Source: Limnanthes douglasii subsp. nivea
Taxonomy: Eukaryota; Streptophyta; Magnoliopsida; Brassicales; Limnanthaceae
NCBI GenBank assembly: GCA_036936605.1
Contig: JAUPFV010000005.1
Coordinates: 228,685,770-228,749,769, forward strand
Reading direction: 5' to 3'
Length of the DNA: 64,000 nt
Under the pieces are notes generated by a model. It worked only from the letters and a program-made list of their open reading frames with translations, ran no database searches and was not told where the DNA came from. Of the stretch, positions 45,649 to 55,194 are shown in pieces (the stretch's first letter is position 1; each line of letters opens with the position of its first letter). A program made the translations under genes and the position numbers.

Positions 45649-47241
45649 TCAACCATCTGTTCGGACGACCCATACCTTTTTATCTTTCATGTCAGTAGTC
45701 GGCTCTGAATCCCTGTCGGAGTGAAATTCAACCAAAAAGTCAGCCACAGCTTGGGCCTTGAATGCTGTTCGAGGAGCAAAGTCTATGTCGAAGTCTCCCA
45801 ACTCTACTGACCACTTAGTCATCCTGCTTGAAATGTCTGCCTTTTGGAGGACATTCTTCAGGGGAAAAGAAGTCCGGACGATGATGGGATGAGCCTGGAA
45901 ATAAGGCCTCATCTTCCTGGCAGCTATCACCAGGGCTAATGCTAATTTTTCGAGTTTCAAGTAACGCCTTTCTGCATCTATCAAACTTTTGCTGATGTAG
46001 TACACTGGATGGGGATGACCATTGACCTCCCTCACCAATACAGCACTGATGGCACAACTTGAAACTGCCAAATATACGAAGAGTGTCTCCCCATCAACTA
46101 GTTTAAACAAAATTTTGGGGAGGACAGGTGCTTCTTGATCTCATTGAAAGCCTCATCACACTGTGGGGTCCAATCGAATCCCTTTGTACCCTTCAAGATT
46201 TGAAAAAACAGGGCGCACCTGTCCGAAGACCTTGAGATAAATCTGTTTAAGGCAGCTAATCTCCCCGTCAGTCGCTGTACTTCTTTAATATTTCGAGGAG
46301 GCTCCATTTGAAATAGAGCATTAAGCTGGGCCGGATCGGGTTGTATTCCATGCTCACTTATAATATAGCCCAGAAACTTCCCGGGCTGCACTCCGAACAC
46401 ACACTTTTCTGGGTTTAATTTCAAATTTACTTTTACCAAGTTGGTAAAAGTTTCTTGGAGATCAGACAAATACAATTGCTCATCCACACTCTTCACCATC
46501 ATGTCATCAATGTATACTTCCATATTTCTTCCAATCTGATCAACAAAAGCTTTGTTTACTAACCTCTGATAAGTAGCCCCAGTATTTTTCAACCCAAACG
46601 GCATTACCTTATAGCAATGGAGACCTCTGTCAGTGAAAAATGTGGTATGCTCTTGATCCTTCAGATCTACTTGAATCTGGTTGTATCCAGAGAAGGCATC
46701 CATAAAGGAAAGCAGCTTGTTCCCAGAGGTAGAGTCTACTAACTGATCAATCTGTGGGACCGGATACAAATCTTTTGGGCAAGCTCTATTGAGATCTGTG
46801 AAGTCAATGCACATGCGCCACTTGCCATTCTTCTTTTTCACCAAGACCGGATTGGCAGTCCACAAAGGATATTGAGACTCCTTGATGTGCCCCATCTTTG
46901 TGAGCCTGTCAACCTCTTGCACAATGACATCAGCCTTCTCCTTAGAAAAAGCTCTTCTCTTTTGAACTACTGGTGCTATGTCTTTCCGGACGGATAGGTG
47001 ATATGATATCACTCCTGCTGGAACCCCAGTAACATCAGCATTGCACCAAGCAAAAACGTACTGATGGCTCTTCAAAAACTTTAACATTTCATTTTTAAAA
47101 ACGGGTGGCATCTTAGACCCTATTTTGACACTTTTTTCCTTCTTCCAGACAGTGAGTCTCTACCTCTTCGACCGGTATCAACACTCCAGGGGTCTCTCTA
47201 GGGTCATCAATCTCACCCTCACCCCTAGAAAGCCCCTCAAA
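45649..47241 (-). pseudogene. Element D reverse transcriptase and RNase H
   Basis: RT motifs WRMCIDFTDLNRACPKD, FMDAFSGYNQI, MPFGLKNTGATYQRLVN and YIDDMMVKS are all present (47111-46098). A one-base deletion near 46123 shifts the frame at HLSSPK. The first RNase H follows in 46110-45649 (YLKLEKLALALVIAARKMRP). An extra A near 47132, in the poly-A run GGAAAAAAG, shifts the linker frame relative to T1. Confidence 0.87.
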
Positions 47242-48144
47242 CTACTATTGTTCGTTAATACGGACTGCCCTCAGCGTTCGAGGAGCCAGGGTCGTAGCAT
47301 AACATTCCCTTGCAATCTTTTGACTGCTCCGGACGACTCCAACCTGTCCCTGAACAACATATTTCAAGCACTGGTGGACTGTCGAAGCCACTACATACAT
47401 CCTAGAGAGCCAAGACCTCCCTAGAATGGCATTATAGCAAGTGGGAAAATCCACCACGATAAAAAGTATCCTGACCATTTTCTTGAAAGGGCCCTTGCCC
47501 AATAGAACTTCCTCTTCGAACTCTCCGATCACATCTGCTGAGCTGCCTGTAAAGCCCACAATTGATCTGTCCGAACTCTGAATTACAGCTGGATTTTTCA
47601 TCCTCTTGTATGTGGTTAAGAAAATGATATTGGCTGAGCTTCCAGTATCCACCAGAATTCGTCTTATGTCATTGCCCCCAATAGACGCTCCTATGACAAC
47701 AACATCCTCATGAGGGCCAGCTATATCTCTTAAATCATCCTCATAAAAAACAATGAAGGGGAAAGGATTTGGTGACTGATAGGAAGTCATGCCTCCTTGT
47801 AGCTGGGTGGCTAAAGTATAAACGTGCCTCTTCCTTGAAGAAGCAGTAGGAGCTGTCATAGTATCCCCTCCGAAAATTGTAAGTGACTCAAAAAACTTAA
47901 TGAGTCCGGAGACCGTTCTTGAACATTCCTCAATTGCACCCACTCTGTTTCGAGTTGGATCAGGATCCAAGTACTCAGATTCCACATCAAACCTTTCAAC
48001 TATAACCATGGCTCCCTCCGGAGCAGCATTACTTGGACCAACCCGGTGAGTATTGTCAGGCCTGTTACCTCCTCTTCTTTTGACATAAGCCCCCAGCTTT
48101 TCCCTTTCGATCAAGTTCTGACCTCTTGCTTCAAAGCTATACAA
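47242..48144 (-). pseudogene. Element D aspartic protease region
   Basis: DLRDIAGPHEDVVVIGASIGG, ILVDTGSSANIIF (catalytic DTGSS) and ILGRSWLSRMYVVAST. It is frame-shifted relative to gag by a one-base deletion near 48115-48125 (QEVQNLIER in T1). It ends CAA UAG UAG; the UAG is at the same place as in T1 and C, and the DDPRETPG linker follows in frame. Confidence 0.83.
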
Positions 48145-49586
48145 TCATCAGTGGTATGGCCAGTGTCATTGTGATACTGGCAGAAAGAGTTATTGCGATG
48201 CTCCCTGGGAGATTGCAGTGTGGCTGGTCTTCTATAGTGCACCTCCTCCTTTGTTTTATCATAAATGGTGGCCACACTTTCTTTTAATTCTGCGAACCAC
48301 TCCGGTTGGACCCATGACCCTCTCTTGTTTCTGGATTGCTGACTCTGAGCAGGAGCAGCTGGCTGAGACTGAGCTTTGGCCTTACCATGCCCCTGTCCGG
48401 TCTCTCTTGCCATGTTCCCGGACTGATTCTGATTGGGATTTGGTGCCACCGGGGCAGACTTCACCTGCCTGTGCACCCTGGTTTTCTTCGTTTCATCGAC
48501 ATTAATTTGTTTTTTAACCTGATTCAGCAACCCTCCCCATATCATGGCCTTCTTTCTGGTCACTAAATCAGCCAAATTGCCAGGATTCAAGCCCTGTCTT
48601 AAGGATGCTATTGCCACTTGCTCGAAGCAATCAACCAACCCATTCTTGGTGTTCACAAAACGAATTATATATTCTTTTAAGGACTCATTTGGTTCCTGGG
48701 CATAATGGATTATTGTGTCTCCATTTCCCTTTAGCTCTTTACTCCCTACAAACTGCCTTCGAAAGACTACCCAAAAAGTATCGAAATTCTTAATACAGCG
48801 TTGTGGTAGACTGTTGTACCATTTCAGAGCTCTCCCCGTAAAAGACTGGGAGAATGCTCTACAAAGTAGCTTATCATCGTCATCAAAGTTCATCATAAAG
48901 TTCTTGAATTGCTCTAAGTGGTTGTCCGGATCAGTACTGCCATCGTACTTTTCCATTTTGGTACTATCAAACCTCTTAGGGAGGTTTCCGGACAGAATTT
49001 TGGAAGATAATGGAGGTTGCCTCCAATTCCTGCCACGACTGAACACAATATCCTCATTAGGAGTTGCAAAGATACCTGGCTCATCGTGGAAAGCGAAAGG
49101 ATCCATCAGCATCCGGTCTACATGCCTCCGGCTGTGAGATGACCCTTTGCCAATATTCCTCTTCATCTTTCCATGTCTATCCCTTTTTCTTGAGTATTTT
49201 TTAATCTGCTTTTGCTTCTTTTTGGTTCGACCCTCATCACTGCTGGAGCATAAGGATTTTTCAACTCCTTCATCGTCCGAAGAGCTATCAGAAGATTCTG
49301 AGCTTGAATCAGAACTCTCCATTGGCTTAGACCGGTGAGACTTTTTGGAGCTGGCATGAGTCTTTTTGGTACTCACATGAGTCTTTGAATGCTCATGCTC
49401 TCTAGGGTTATCAGTGTGATGAGCAACTGATGCTTTGGACTTTTCTTTCATGCCCATCTTAGCCTTTTCTGCCCTTAGATCTTCCATTTCACCCTTTAGC
49501 CTATCACGCTCTTCGATAGTGTACTCATCGTTCTCACCCACCATTTCGAGCAGAGCTGGTGGTACTTCTGGATCGTCCAGATTCAT
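48111..49586 (-). CDS. Element D gag (open through the zinc knuckle)
   Basis: ATG at 49586 (MNLDDPEVPPALLEMVGEND), matching the T1 start. An acidic and Ser-rich N-terminal part is followed by KKKQKQIKKYSRKRDRHGK, the gag core (KYDGSTDPDNHLEQFKNF, ALKWYNSLPQRCIKNF, RRQFVGSKELKGNGD), a Gln/Pro-rich linker and a knuckle FCQYHNDTGHTTDDC (C-x2-H-x4-H-x4-C). Unlike T1, the N-terminal part has no stop. It ends early because of the frameshift before the protease. Confidence 0.85.
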   Translation of the reverse strand: MNLDDPEVPPALLEMVGENDEYTIEERDRLKGEMEDLRAEKAKMGMKEKSKASVAHHTDNPREHEHSKTHVSTKKTHASSKKSHRSKPMESSDSSSESSDSSSDDEGVEKSLCSSSDEGRTKKKQKQIKKYSRKRDRHGKMKRNIGKGSSHSRRHVDRMLMDPFAFHDEPGIFATPNEDIVFSRGRNWRQPPLSSKILSGNLPKRFDSTKMEKYDGSTDPDNHLEQFKNFMMNFDDDDKLLCRAFSQSFTGRALKWYNSLPQRCIKNFDTFWVVFRRQFVGSKELKGNGDTIIHYAQEPNESLKEYIIRFVNTKNGLVDCFEQVAIASLRQGLNPGNLADLVTRKKAMIWGGLLNQVKKQINVDETKKTRVHRQVKSAPVAPNPNQNQSGNMARETGQGHGKAKAQSQPAAPAQSQQSRNKRGSWVQPEWFAELKESVATIYDKTKEEVHYRRPATLQSPREHRNNSFCQYHNDTGHTTDDCIALKQEVRT

Positions 49587-49639
49587 TTGGACAGACTTTC
49601 TTTGCTGGTTTTGAATGCTTGATTCAGGCACCCTCTTCT

Positions 49640-49656
49640 CCCACTGTGGTTGCCAA
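49640..49656 (-). other. Primer binding site of element D
   Basis: The minus strand reads TTGGCAACCACAGTGGG, two bases inside the 5' LTR. One base differs from the T1 PBS (TTGGCGACC...), again a G-to-A change at a CpG. Confidence 0.65.
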
Positions 49657-49658
49657 TT

Positions 49659-50066
49659 TGGTGAGGATAATTACCACCCGAGGGTAGGCTTGTAATTTGT
49701 TTGGTATTTTATAGTAGTATGGGGGTATTTAATATTTAGAGTAGAGAGTAGAGAGATAATTAAGCTGGCTGGTTACAGTTAATTCTCATTACCCACACTT
49801 AATGCAGGTGGTTGGGTATTTATACCCTAATGTGTGGGCCCTTATGGGATTTCGGGTCATATTTAATGGACTCGGGTCATGTTAAAAGACCCATGAGCTC
49901 TAAGTAGGAGAGCAAGTAGCTTAGTCAAGAAGTGTTTAGGTTTTTTAGTACTTTTGTCATAGTTCGAACAGTCCTATGGGCTAAGTGTTCGAATTGATCT
50001 GTCCGGTCCGGAGGCCTTGGACCGATCTGTCCCTGTCCGGGGAGCAGGCAGAATTCAGACTCATCA
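49659..50066 (-). repeat. 5' LTR of element D (408 bp)
   Basis: Plus-strand ends TGGTGAGGATAATT and CAGACTCATCA, then TSD ATATC at 50067-50071. Confidence 0.95.
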
Positions 50067-50071
50067 ATATC

Positions 50072-51204
50072 TAACTTGGTTGACAAGAACGTAATCAATC
50101 TTTCTCTGAACTCAAAAGAGAGTTTTACTCCAATCTTCAAAAAGTTTCCATCTGCAAACTTATGCTCCTCAGAATCTTCTTCTAGAACCAGAATTCTGGG
50201 GGTCTCCCTCAGATCATCAAAGGAATGATTTCCGAGGAAGTCCCATTTAATTGTTATGCATTTTCTGATACTTCTCCCCGAACGCCTTTTGAGGATAGAG
50301 CTATTTGATAACACTCTCGAGCCATCTTCTGGCTGCTCCTGATCGTCCATATATTGTGTCCTACCACATATTTCAGACACTGGTGTACTGTCGAAATCAC
50401 ACCATGCATTCGGGACAGCCAAGAGCAACCCAGAATCGCGTTATACGATGTTGGTGCGTCAACAACTATAAACAGCACTTCAACTTCCTTTCTAAACGAC
50501 CCACGTCCTAACTCTACCACACACTGAAACTCTCCAACAACCACCGTCGTTGCACCGGTAAATCCCACTATAGTTCTCTCAGATTGTCGTATAACAGGCG
50601 GGTCAGAAATTCTCCTGTAGGTACTCATAAACAAAATATTCGCGGAACTTCCCGTGTCAATAAGTATCTTATGAACTTGGTCTCCGGCTATACCCGCAGC
50701 GATAACCATCGCATCTTCGTGTGGGTCCGCTACATTCCTCATATCATCATCGTCAAAACATATGATGGGGGAAGGCAAGCGATGCATCCGTGCCGACAAA
50801 TCTGCTTCAATTTGTGTGGTCAAGTTCACCATATGTCTCTTCCATGAACTATTAGAATTCCCTGCGATGATATCTCCTCCAAAGATAGCCAGTGACTCGA
50901 AGAAAGCACACAGGTCATTTACTTTCCCCCTTGGAATAATCTCCTCCACCATGTTCACGTTATTTCTCCCCTCATTAGGATCCAGATACTCTTGCTCAAT
51001 ATCGAAAACATCAATCTCTTCGGAAATCACCATTGCTGTATCAGTGATCTTGGGGATAGCTTTTACCGCAGCATTTTTCTGGGAGTGTTTTTTCACGAAT
51101 TCTAACAACATCCCGTTCTCAATCAAAGCTTGCACTTCTTTTTTTTTCAGAGCAATGCATTCCTTAGTGTCATGCCCAATATCCTCATAGTACTTACGGT
51201 ACAT
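50072..51204 (-). pseudogene. Element B protease and start of RT (right of D)
   Basis: 51204-50254 is open: YYEDIGHDTKECIALKKKEV (knuckle remnant), MRNVADPHEDAMVIAAGI, ILIDTGSSANILF and ILGCSWLSRMHGVISTVHQC. It ends in TAA; the RT linker (DDLRETPRILVLEED) is in the -1 frame, so the join to RT is broken differently from T1, C and D. The RT N-terminal text ends at the D insertion (FLSTKLDI). Confidence 0.83.
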
Positions 51205-51231
51205 GTTAATACTTCTGCTTTCTCTTGGAGT

Positions 51232-52796
51232 CTAAATAAGAAAAGGTTTTTTGAACTGCACTGTTGATCTTGCCTTATCAAATATCATGGCCACATTTTC
51301 CGTTAACTCAGCAAAATAGTCTAGACGAATCCATTTGTTCGAAATTGGCCTTGCCCCTTGGTTATAACTTTGCTGATTACCATAGTTCTGTGGATTTGTT
51401 CTCTGTCTTGGCGGATACTGACCCGTACCTTTGGCCTGAACATTGGCACGAGGCCCTTGATTACTGGACTCGGACCTTTGAAATTGGTTTTGGTCCAGCT
51501 GATCGCCTGATCCTTTCTCGGATGCCTGAGTCTCCTCCACTAAAATTCTCTTCTCAACTTGATCCAGCAGTGCCCCAAAGGTCATGACCTGACTTTCCGC
51601 CATCGTATCCTTTAAGAGTCCAGAGAGGAGCCCCATCCAGAATGCTGCAAGTGCCACAAAATATTTGCAATATTCCATGTCCGTTTTTGTTTTTGACGAA
51701 TCGATTGGTGTAATTCTTCAAGCTTTCCCCAACTTTTTGCCTATAGTAGATTATCGTATCTCCATTAGCTCGAAACTTTTTGCTCCCCACAAAATGCTGT
51801 CTAAATATATTCCAAAACATGTCGAAATTCTTTATCGAGCCTTGCGGAAGCCGGTTATACCACTTAGAAGCCACCCCTTTGAAAGTCTGAGAAAACGCTC
51901 TACACAGCAATTTATCATCGTCATCGAAATTAATCATGAAATTATTGAATTGCTCGATATGGTTATCAGGGTCTTGCGTCCCGTCGAACTTTTCTAGCTT
52001 CGAGATATCAAAATGTTTTTGGAGGTTGCCAACTAAAATTTCCGAGGACAAAGAAGAAGCTCTCCAATTGTGACCCGTCCGATAGACGTTAGCCCTCAAG
52101 TTTTCATCAGCTCGTAAAATATAGTCCCTCCTCGGATGGCAGAGTGTATTGATGCTGCCACTCCGAATTCTGCGGGTCAACATTTTGGTTCCCAGAGGGA
52201 AAATTCATTTGGCCATAACCCTGCTCATTAGCGCGAGCACGACAACTCTTTGCCCTCAGAGATTTCCTCTCCAAGCTCCTTCCCCTCTAGTGTTCCACAC
52301 GCCTTCGGCCATGTCTTCTCTTTCTGTGATTTTTCCTAGGAGACGATTCCGGTGAGCTGTAACGAGAATAATCGCTTGAGTCGGAAGATTCCAGGTGACG
52401 CTTTTCTTTCCTCCTCGAAGAACGTCGTTCATGACCTCTATATCTATCATCCCTGTTTTTAGGACGAAAATCGGTTTCATGCTCTTCTTTTCCACTGTCA
52501 GGCTCCCTTCTCACCTCAGAGCGAAGATTTCCCTGAACAGTTTCTTTTTCCGCCCTCAATCTTTCAATCTCCAGTAACAACTCATTCCTTCGAGCCAACA
52601 GATCCGAGTCATCAAAGGTGTCTCCGACGCGTTGGCCGCCATGCGGCTCATATTCCATATCGTTCCGATAAGTGTTCCCCACCAGATTCTCCTCGCAATT
52701 GTTAACAAAATCATCCCCTTGCTCTTCCATGATTCCGCTCAGATTAGGAATTATTTCCAGAAAACGATTGTCGTCAGGACAATCTTCGCTTCCCAT
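51232..52796 (-). pseudogene. Element B gag
   Basis: Starts inside the PBS region at MGSEDCPDDNRFLEI (ATG about 52796). An Arg/Glu-rich N-terminal part runs to 52287. After frame breaks the gag core is at 52183-51554: KFDGTQDPDNHIEQFNNFM, ASKWYNRLPQGSIKNF and RQHFVGSKKFRANGD. A Gln/Asn-rich linker follows at 51678-51232. At least two frameshifts and a stop near 51232. Confidence 0.83.
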
Positions 52797-52807
52797 AGAC
52801 GGCGCCA
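52791..52807 (-). other. Primer binding site of element B
   Basis: The minus strand reads TGGCGCCGTCTATGGGA one base after the LTR end (CTGAATTCTTCA). A related copy (TGGCGCCGTCTGTG) sits inverted at 53474-53487. Confidence 0.7.
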
Positions 52808-52808
52808 C

Positions 52809-53116
52809 TGAAGAATTCAGAAACAGCTCTAGGGTAATTTTGTGTTACGAGAATCTTTTAGTGCCAAAATAGTATTAAATTATTTGTTAAGGAGCCTTTT
52901 TAGAGAGAGAAAGTAATAACTAATCCACGTAGAGAGAGAAATTAATTATCTATTAATCCATCCGATTATCCACTCGTGTGTGGTCCTTTTATAGTATAAT
53001 AATGGACCATACACGCTTTAATTCCTACCTTATTACACATTTAGTCTCCATATTTCCTCACTTATTCATAATAACTACTTCTATTGTTCTTTTTTACAAT
53101 ACTTCCCCAATAAAAA
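52809..53116 (-). repeat. Element B 5' LTR, copy 1, truncated
   Basis: Adjacent to the PBS, starting TGAAGAATTCAG on the plus strand. It follows the left LTR until CCCCAATAAAAATA, then breaks into a junction (53117-53140, tagtattaaattttgtgtta) resembling another part of the LTR. Confidence 0.85.
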
Positions 53117-53140
53117 TAGTATTAAATTTTGTGTTATTAT

Positions 53141-53487
53141 GAATAAAAGATGTATGAGAAAATTGTAAGGAAGTATTTTTAAAGTAAAAAAGAACAATAG
53201 AAGTAGTTATTATGAATAAGTGAGGAAATATGGGGACTAAATGTGTAATAAGGTAGGAATTAAAGTGTGTGGGGCCCATTATTATACTATAAAAGGACCA
53301 CACATGAGTGGATAATCAGATGAATTAATAGATAATCACTTTCTCTTTCTACGTAGATTAGTTATTACTTTCTCTCTCTAAAAAGGCTCCTTAACAAAGA
53401 ATTTAATACTATTTTGACACTAAAAGATTCTCGTAACACAAAATTACCCTAGAGCTGTTTCTGAATTCTTCGGTGGCGCCGTCTGTG
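53141..53487 (+). repeat. Inverted LTR-PBS fragment inside B's 5' end
   Basis: Opposite orientation: GAATAAAAGATGTATGAG ... CCCTAGAGCTGTTTCTGAATTCTTCG, then G and TGGCGCCGTCTGTG, the start of the PBS. An LTR with its PBS pointing the wrong way, fused on both sides to LTR copies in normal orientation. Confidence 0.85.
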
Positions 53488-53810
53488 ATTTTGTGCTACG
53501 AGAATCTTTTAGTGTCAAAATAGTATTAAATTCTTTGTTAATGAGCCTTTTTAGAGAGAGAAAGTAATAACTAATCCACGTAGAGAGAGAAAGTAATTAT
53601 CTATTAATCCATCCGATTATCCACTCGTGTGTGGTCCTTTTATAGTATAATAAGGGACCCACACGCTTTAATTCCTACCTTATTACACATTTAGTCCCCA
53701 TATTTCCTTACTTATTCATAATAACTACTTCTATTGTTCTTTTTTACAATACTTCCCCATTAAAAATACTTCATTACAATTTTCTCATACATCTTTTATT
53801 CCCCTCATCA
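53485..53810 (-). repeat. Element B 5' LTR, copy 3, lacking its first ~35 bp
   Basis: From TGATTTTGTGCTACGAGAATC to CCCCTCATCA on the plus strand, followed by GACTC, the presumed TSD. It is the outermost LTR of B. Confidence 0.87.
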
Positions 53811-55190
53811 GACTCGACCTCAGAACAACCTTCTTTAGCTTTTAAAGGCTCTTATCTACTTCACGGGGACTCCACTTCAAGAGGTGTATTGAGGTTTTCC
53901 AGGTCTCAAAGCTTCTTAAACAAGTTTATATCATTTGCAGCATAACTAAAAATTAGAAGAGAGAAAAAATAAATACCTTTAGTAAATACCGAAGCTCGAA
54001 AAAAATAAAAAAGTGAAGAAGAAGACATAAAACGATGTAGTATTTCAAATATAACTTCTGTCACCGGAAGTAAACAGATCAGAATGGAAGCTATGTCATC
54101 GTGAAAAATTTACGATGGTCGGAAGGAAATTCACAACAATTGAAGGTTAAATTTATCTCTATAAATAAGTATGTGAAAAAGAGCTAATGATCGATCTGTT
54201 TATTTAAAAAAATGGGTCACCAACTCGCTATGCTTCCCAAGGTAATAATCATTACAAGAATTTCAAGGAGTGGAAGCAACAATGATGCTCTATTCACGCG
54301 TTGTAAAACTACGGTGAAGCATGTGCCTAGGCTAGAACAAAGTTGACACATGTGAGAAATGTACAAGCCTATCACTGCGAAGCGTGAAAAACCTAGCTTC
54401 ACGAGTTTTCGGTCTAGGGATAAAAACCTCAAAGTTTCACTTCAAAAAAGACATGACTTAACGTCATTTACTTCGAAATATATTGACCTGGTTTCTATCA
54501 GGGGGTTTCAATGCTTATATTTCTGTGCACCCATTCCAAAGTGCTTTTGGTATCTCACTTCGACCAATTAGTGTTTGAGCTTAAAACCTTATTTAGGGTC
54601 AGATTTAACATATATTAATTTCTTGTTAATCATAAATCCAATGAAAAATTCTTCGTCTATATGAACCAATAGAGCTAAAAAGACTATATTTATCATTATA
54701 AATATAATTTGTCACTAATTTTTAAAAGAATAATGAGTGTACTTACTTTTAGTATTCTCTATTTAGTTTTTCTCCTTCTACAGTAATTTTTTAAAATATT
54801 ATAGTGCGCGGAACCGAACCAATCCATCCCAATTTATATTCAAAACATATTATTGATATTAGAGATAACCCACAATTATACCTATATCATATTATGGGTC
54901 ATGATGATTTTTTTAATCAAAGGAACAATTTTATTAAGTAATTGAAGAATTACAAAATTTAAGGATCAAAAGTTAATTGACCCAAAATTTAAGACAATAA
55001 AACTTTGGAGCTAAAATTTTCCCGCCAAACTAAAAAATGAAAGACAATGGCTTTCTAATCTACTCAAACTTCTAAAATCAATACATCTTCTTCAATCACC
55101 AGCATTCATTTCTTCTTCTTCTTCATCCTTGACCAACATTTCTTGAGCTCCAATGCAATTCTACAAAATGAACAAATCTAGTAGTACTAT
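53811..55190. other. Right flank of B, probably decayed element A, no gene seen
   Basis: By the TSD logic, 53811 onward was once joined to 21812, so the left part should belong to element A or its surroundings. No domain, LTR or TIR pair was recognised. Mixed composition to about 54600, then AT-rich up to the LINE 3' end. Confidence 0.5.
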
Positions 55191-55194
55191 AGTT

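Larger units (their letters stand above)
39597..50066 (-). mobile_element. Tat Ty3/gypsy element D, 10,470 bp, nested in the RT of B
   Basis: Two 408-bp LTRs (39597-40004 and 49659-50066) with TSD ATATC (39592-39596 and 50067-50071). Nine LTR differences by eye (about 2.2%), the youngest of the three nested elements. Same family as T1. Order on the minus strand: LTR, PBS, gag, protease, RT, RNase H, second RNase H, integrase, spacer, antisense aORF, PPT, LTR. Complete in structure, but broken by frameshifts at the gag/protease join and in RT, and by nonsense codons in the second RNase H and aORF. Confidence 0.95.
21813..53810 (-). mobile_element. Tat Ty3/gypsy element B, split by nested elements C and D
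   Basis: Terminal LTRs at 21813-22165 (3' LTR) and in a rearranged cluster 52809-53810 (5' side). Flanks GACTA (21808-21812) and GACTC (53811-53815) look like a 5-bp TSD with one change. Removing C and D with their TSDs leaves about 11.2 kb in the order: LTR cluster, PBS, gag, protease, RT, RNase H, second RNase H, integrase, spacer, aORF, PPT, LTR. The aORF is on the plus strand. Frames are broken in many places and RT has a deletion. Left and right LTRs differ at roughly 4% of positions by eye. Confidence 0.88.

Noticed and set aside
53094..53303. Minus-strand frame in the inverted LTR
   Set aside because: Lies wholly in LTR sequence; the same translation appears at 21982-22209 only because the LTR is repeated.
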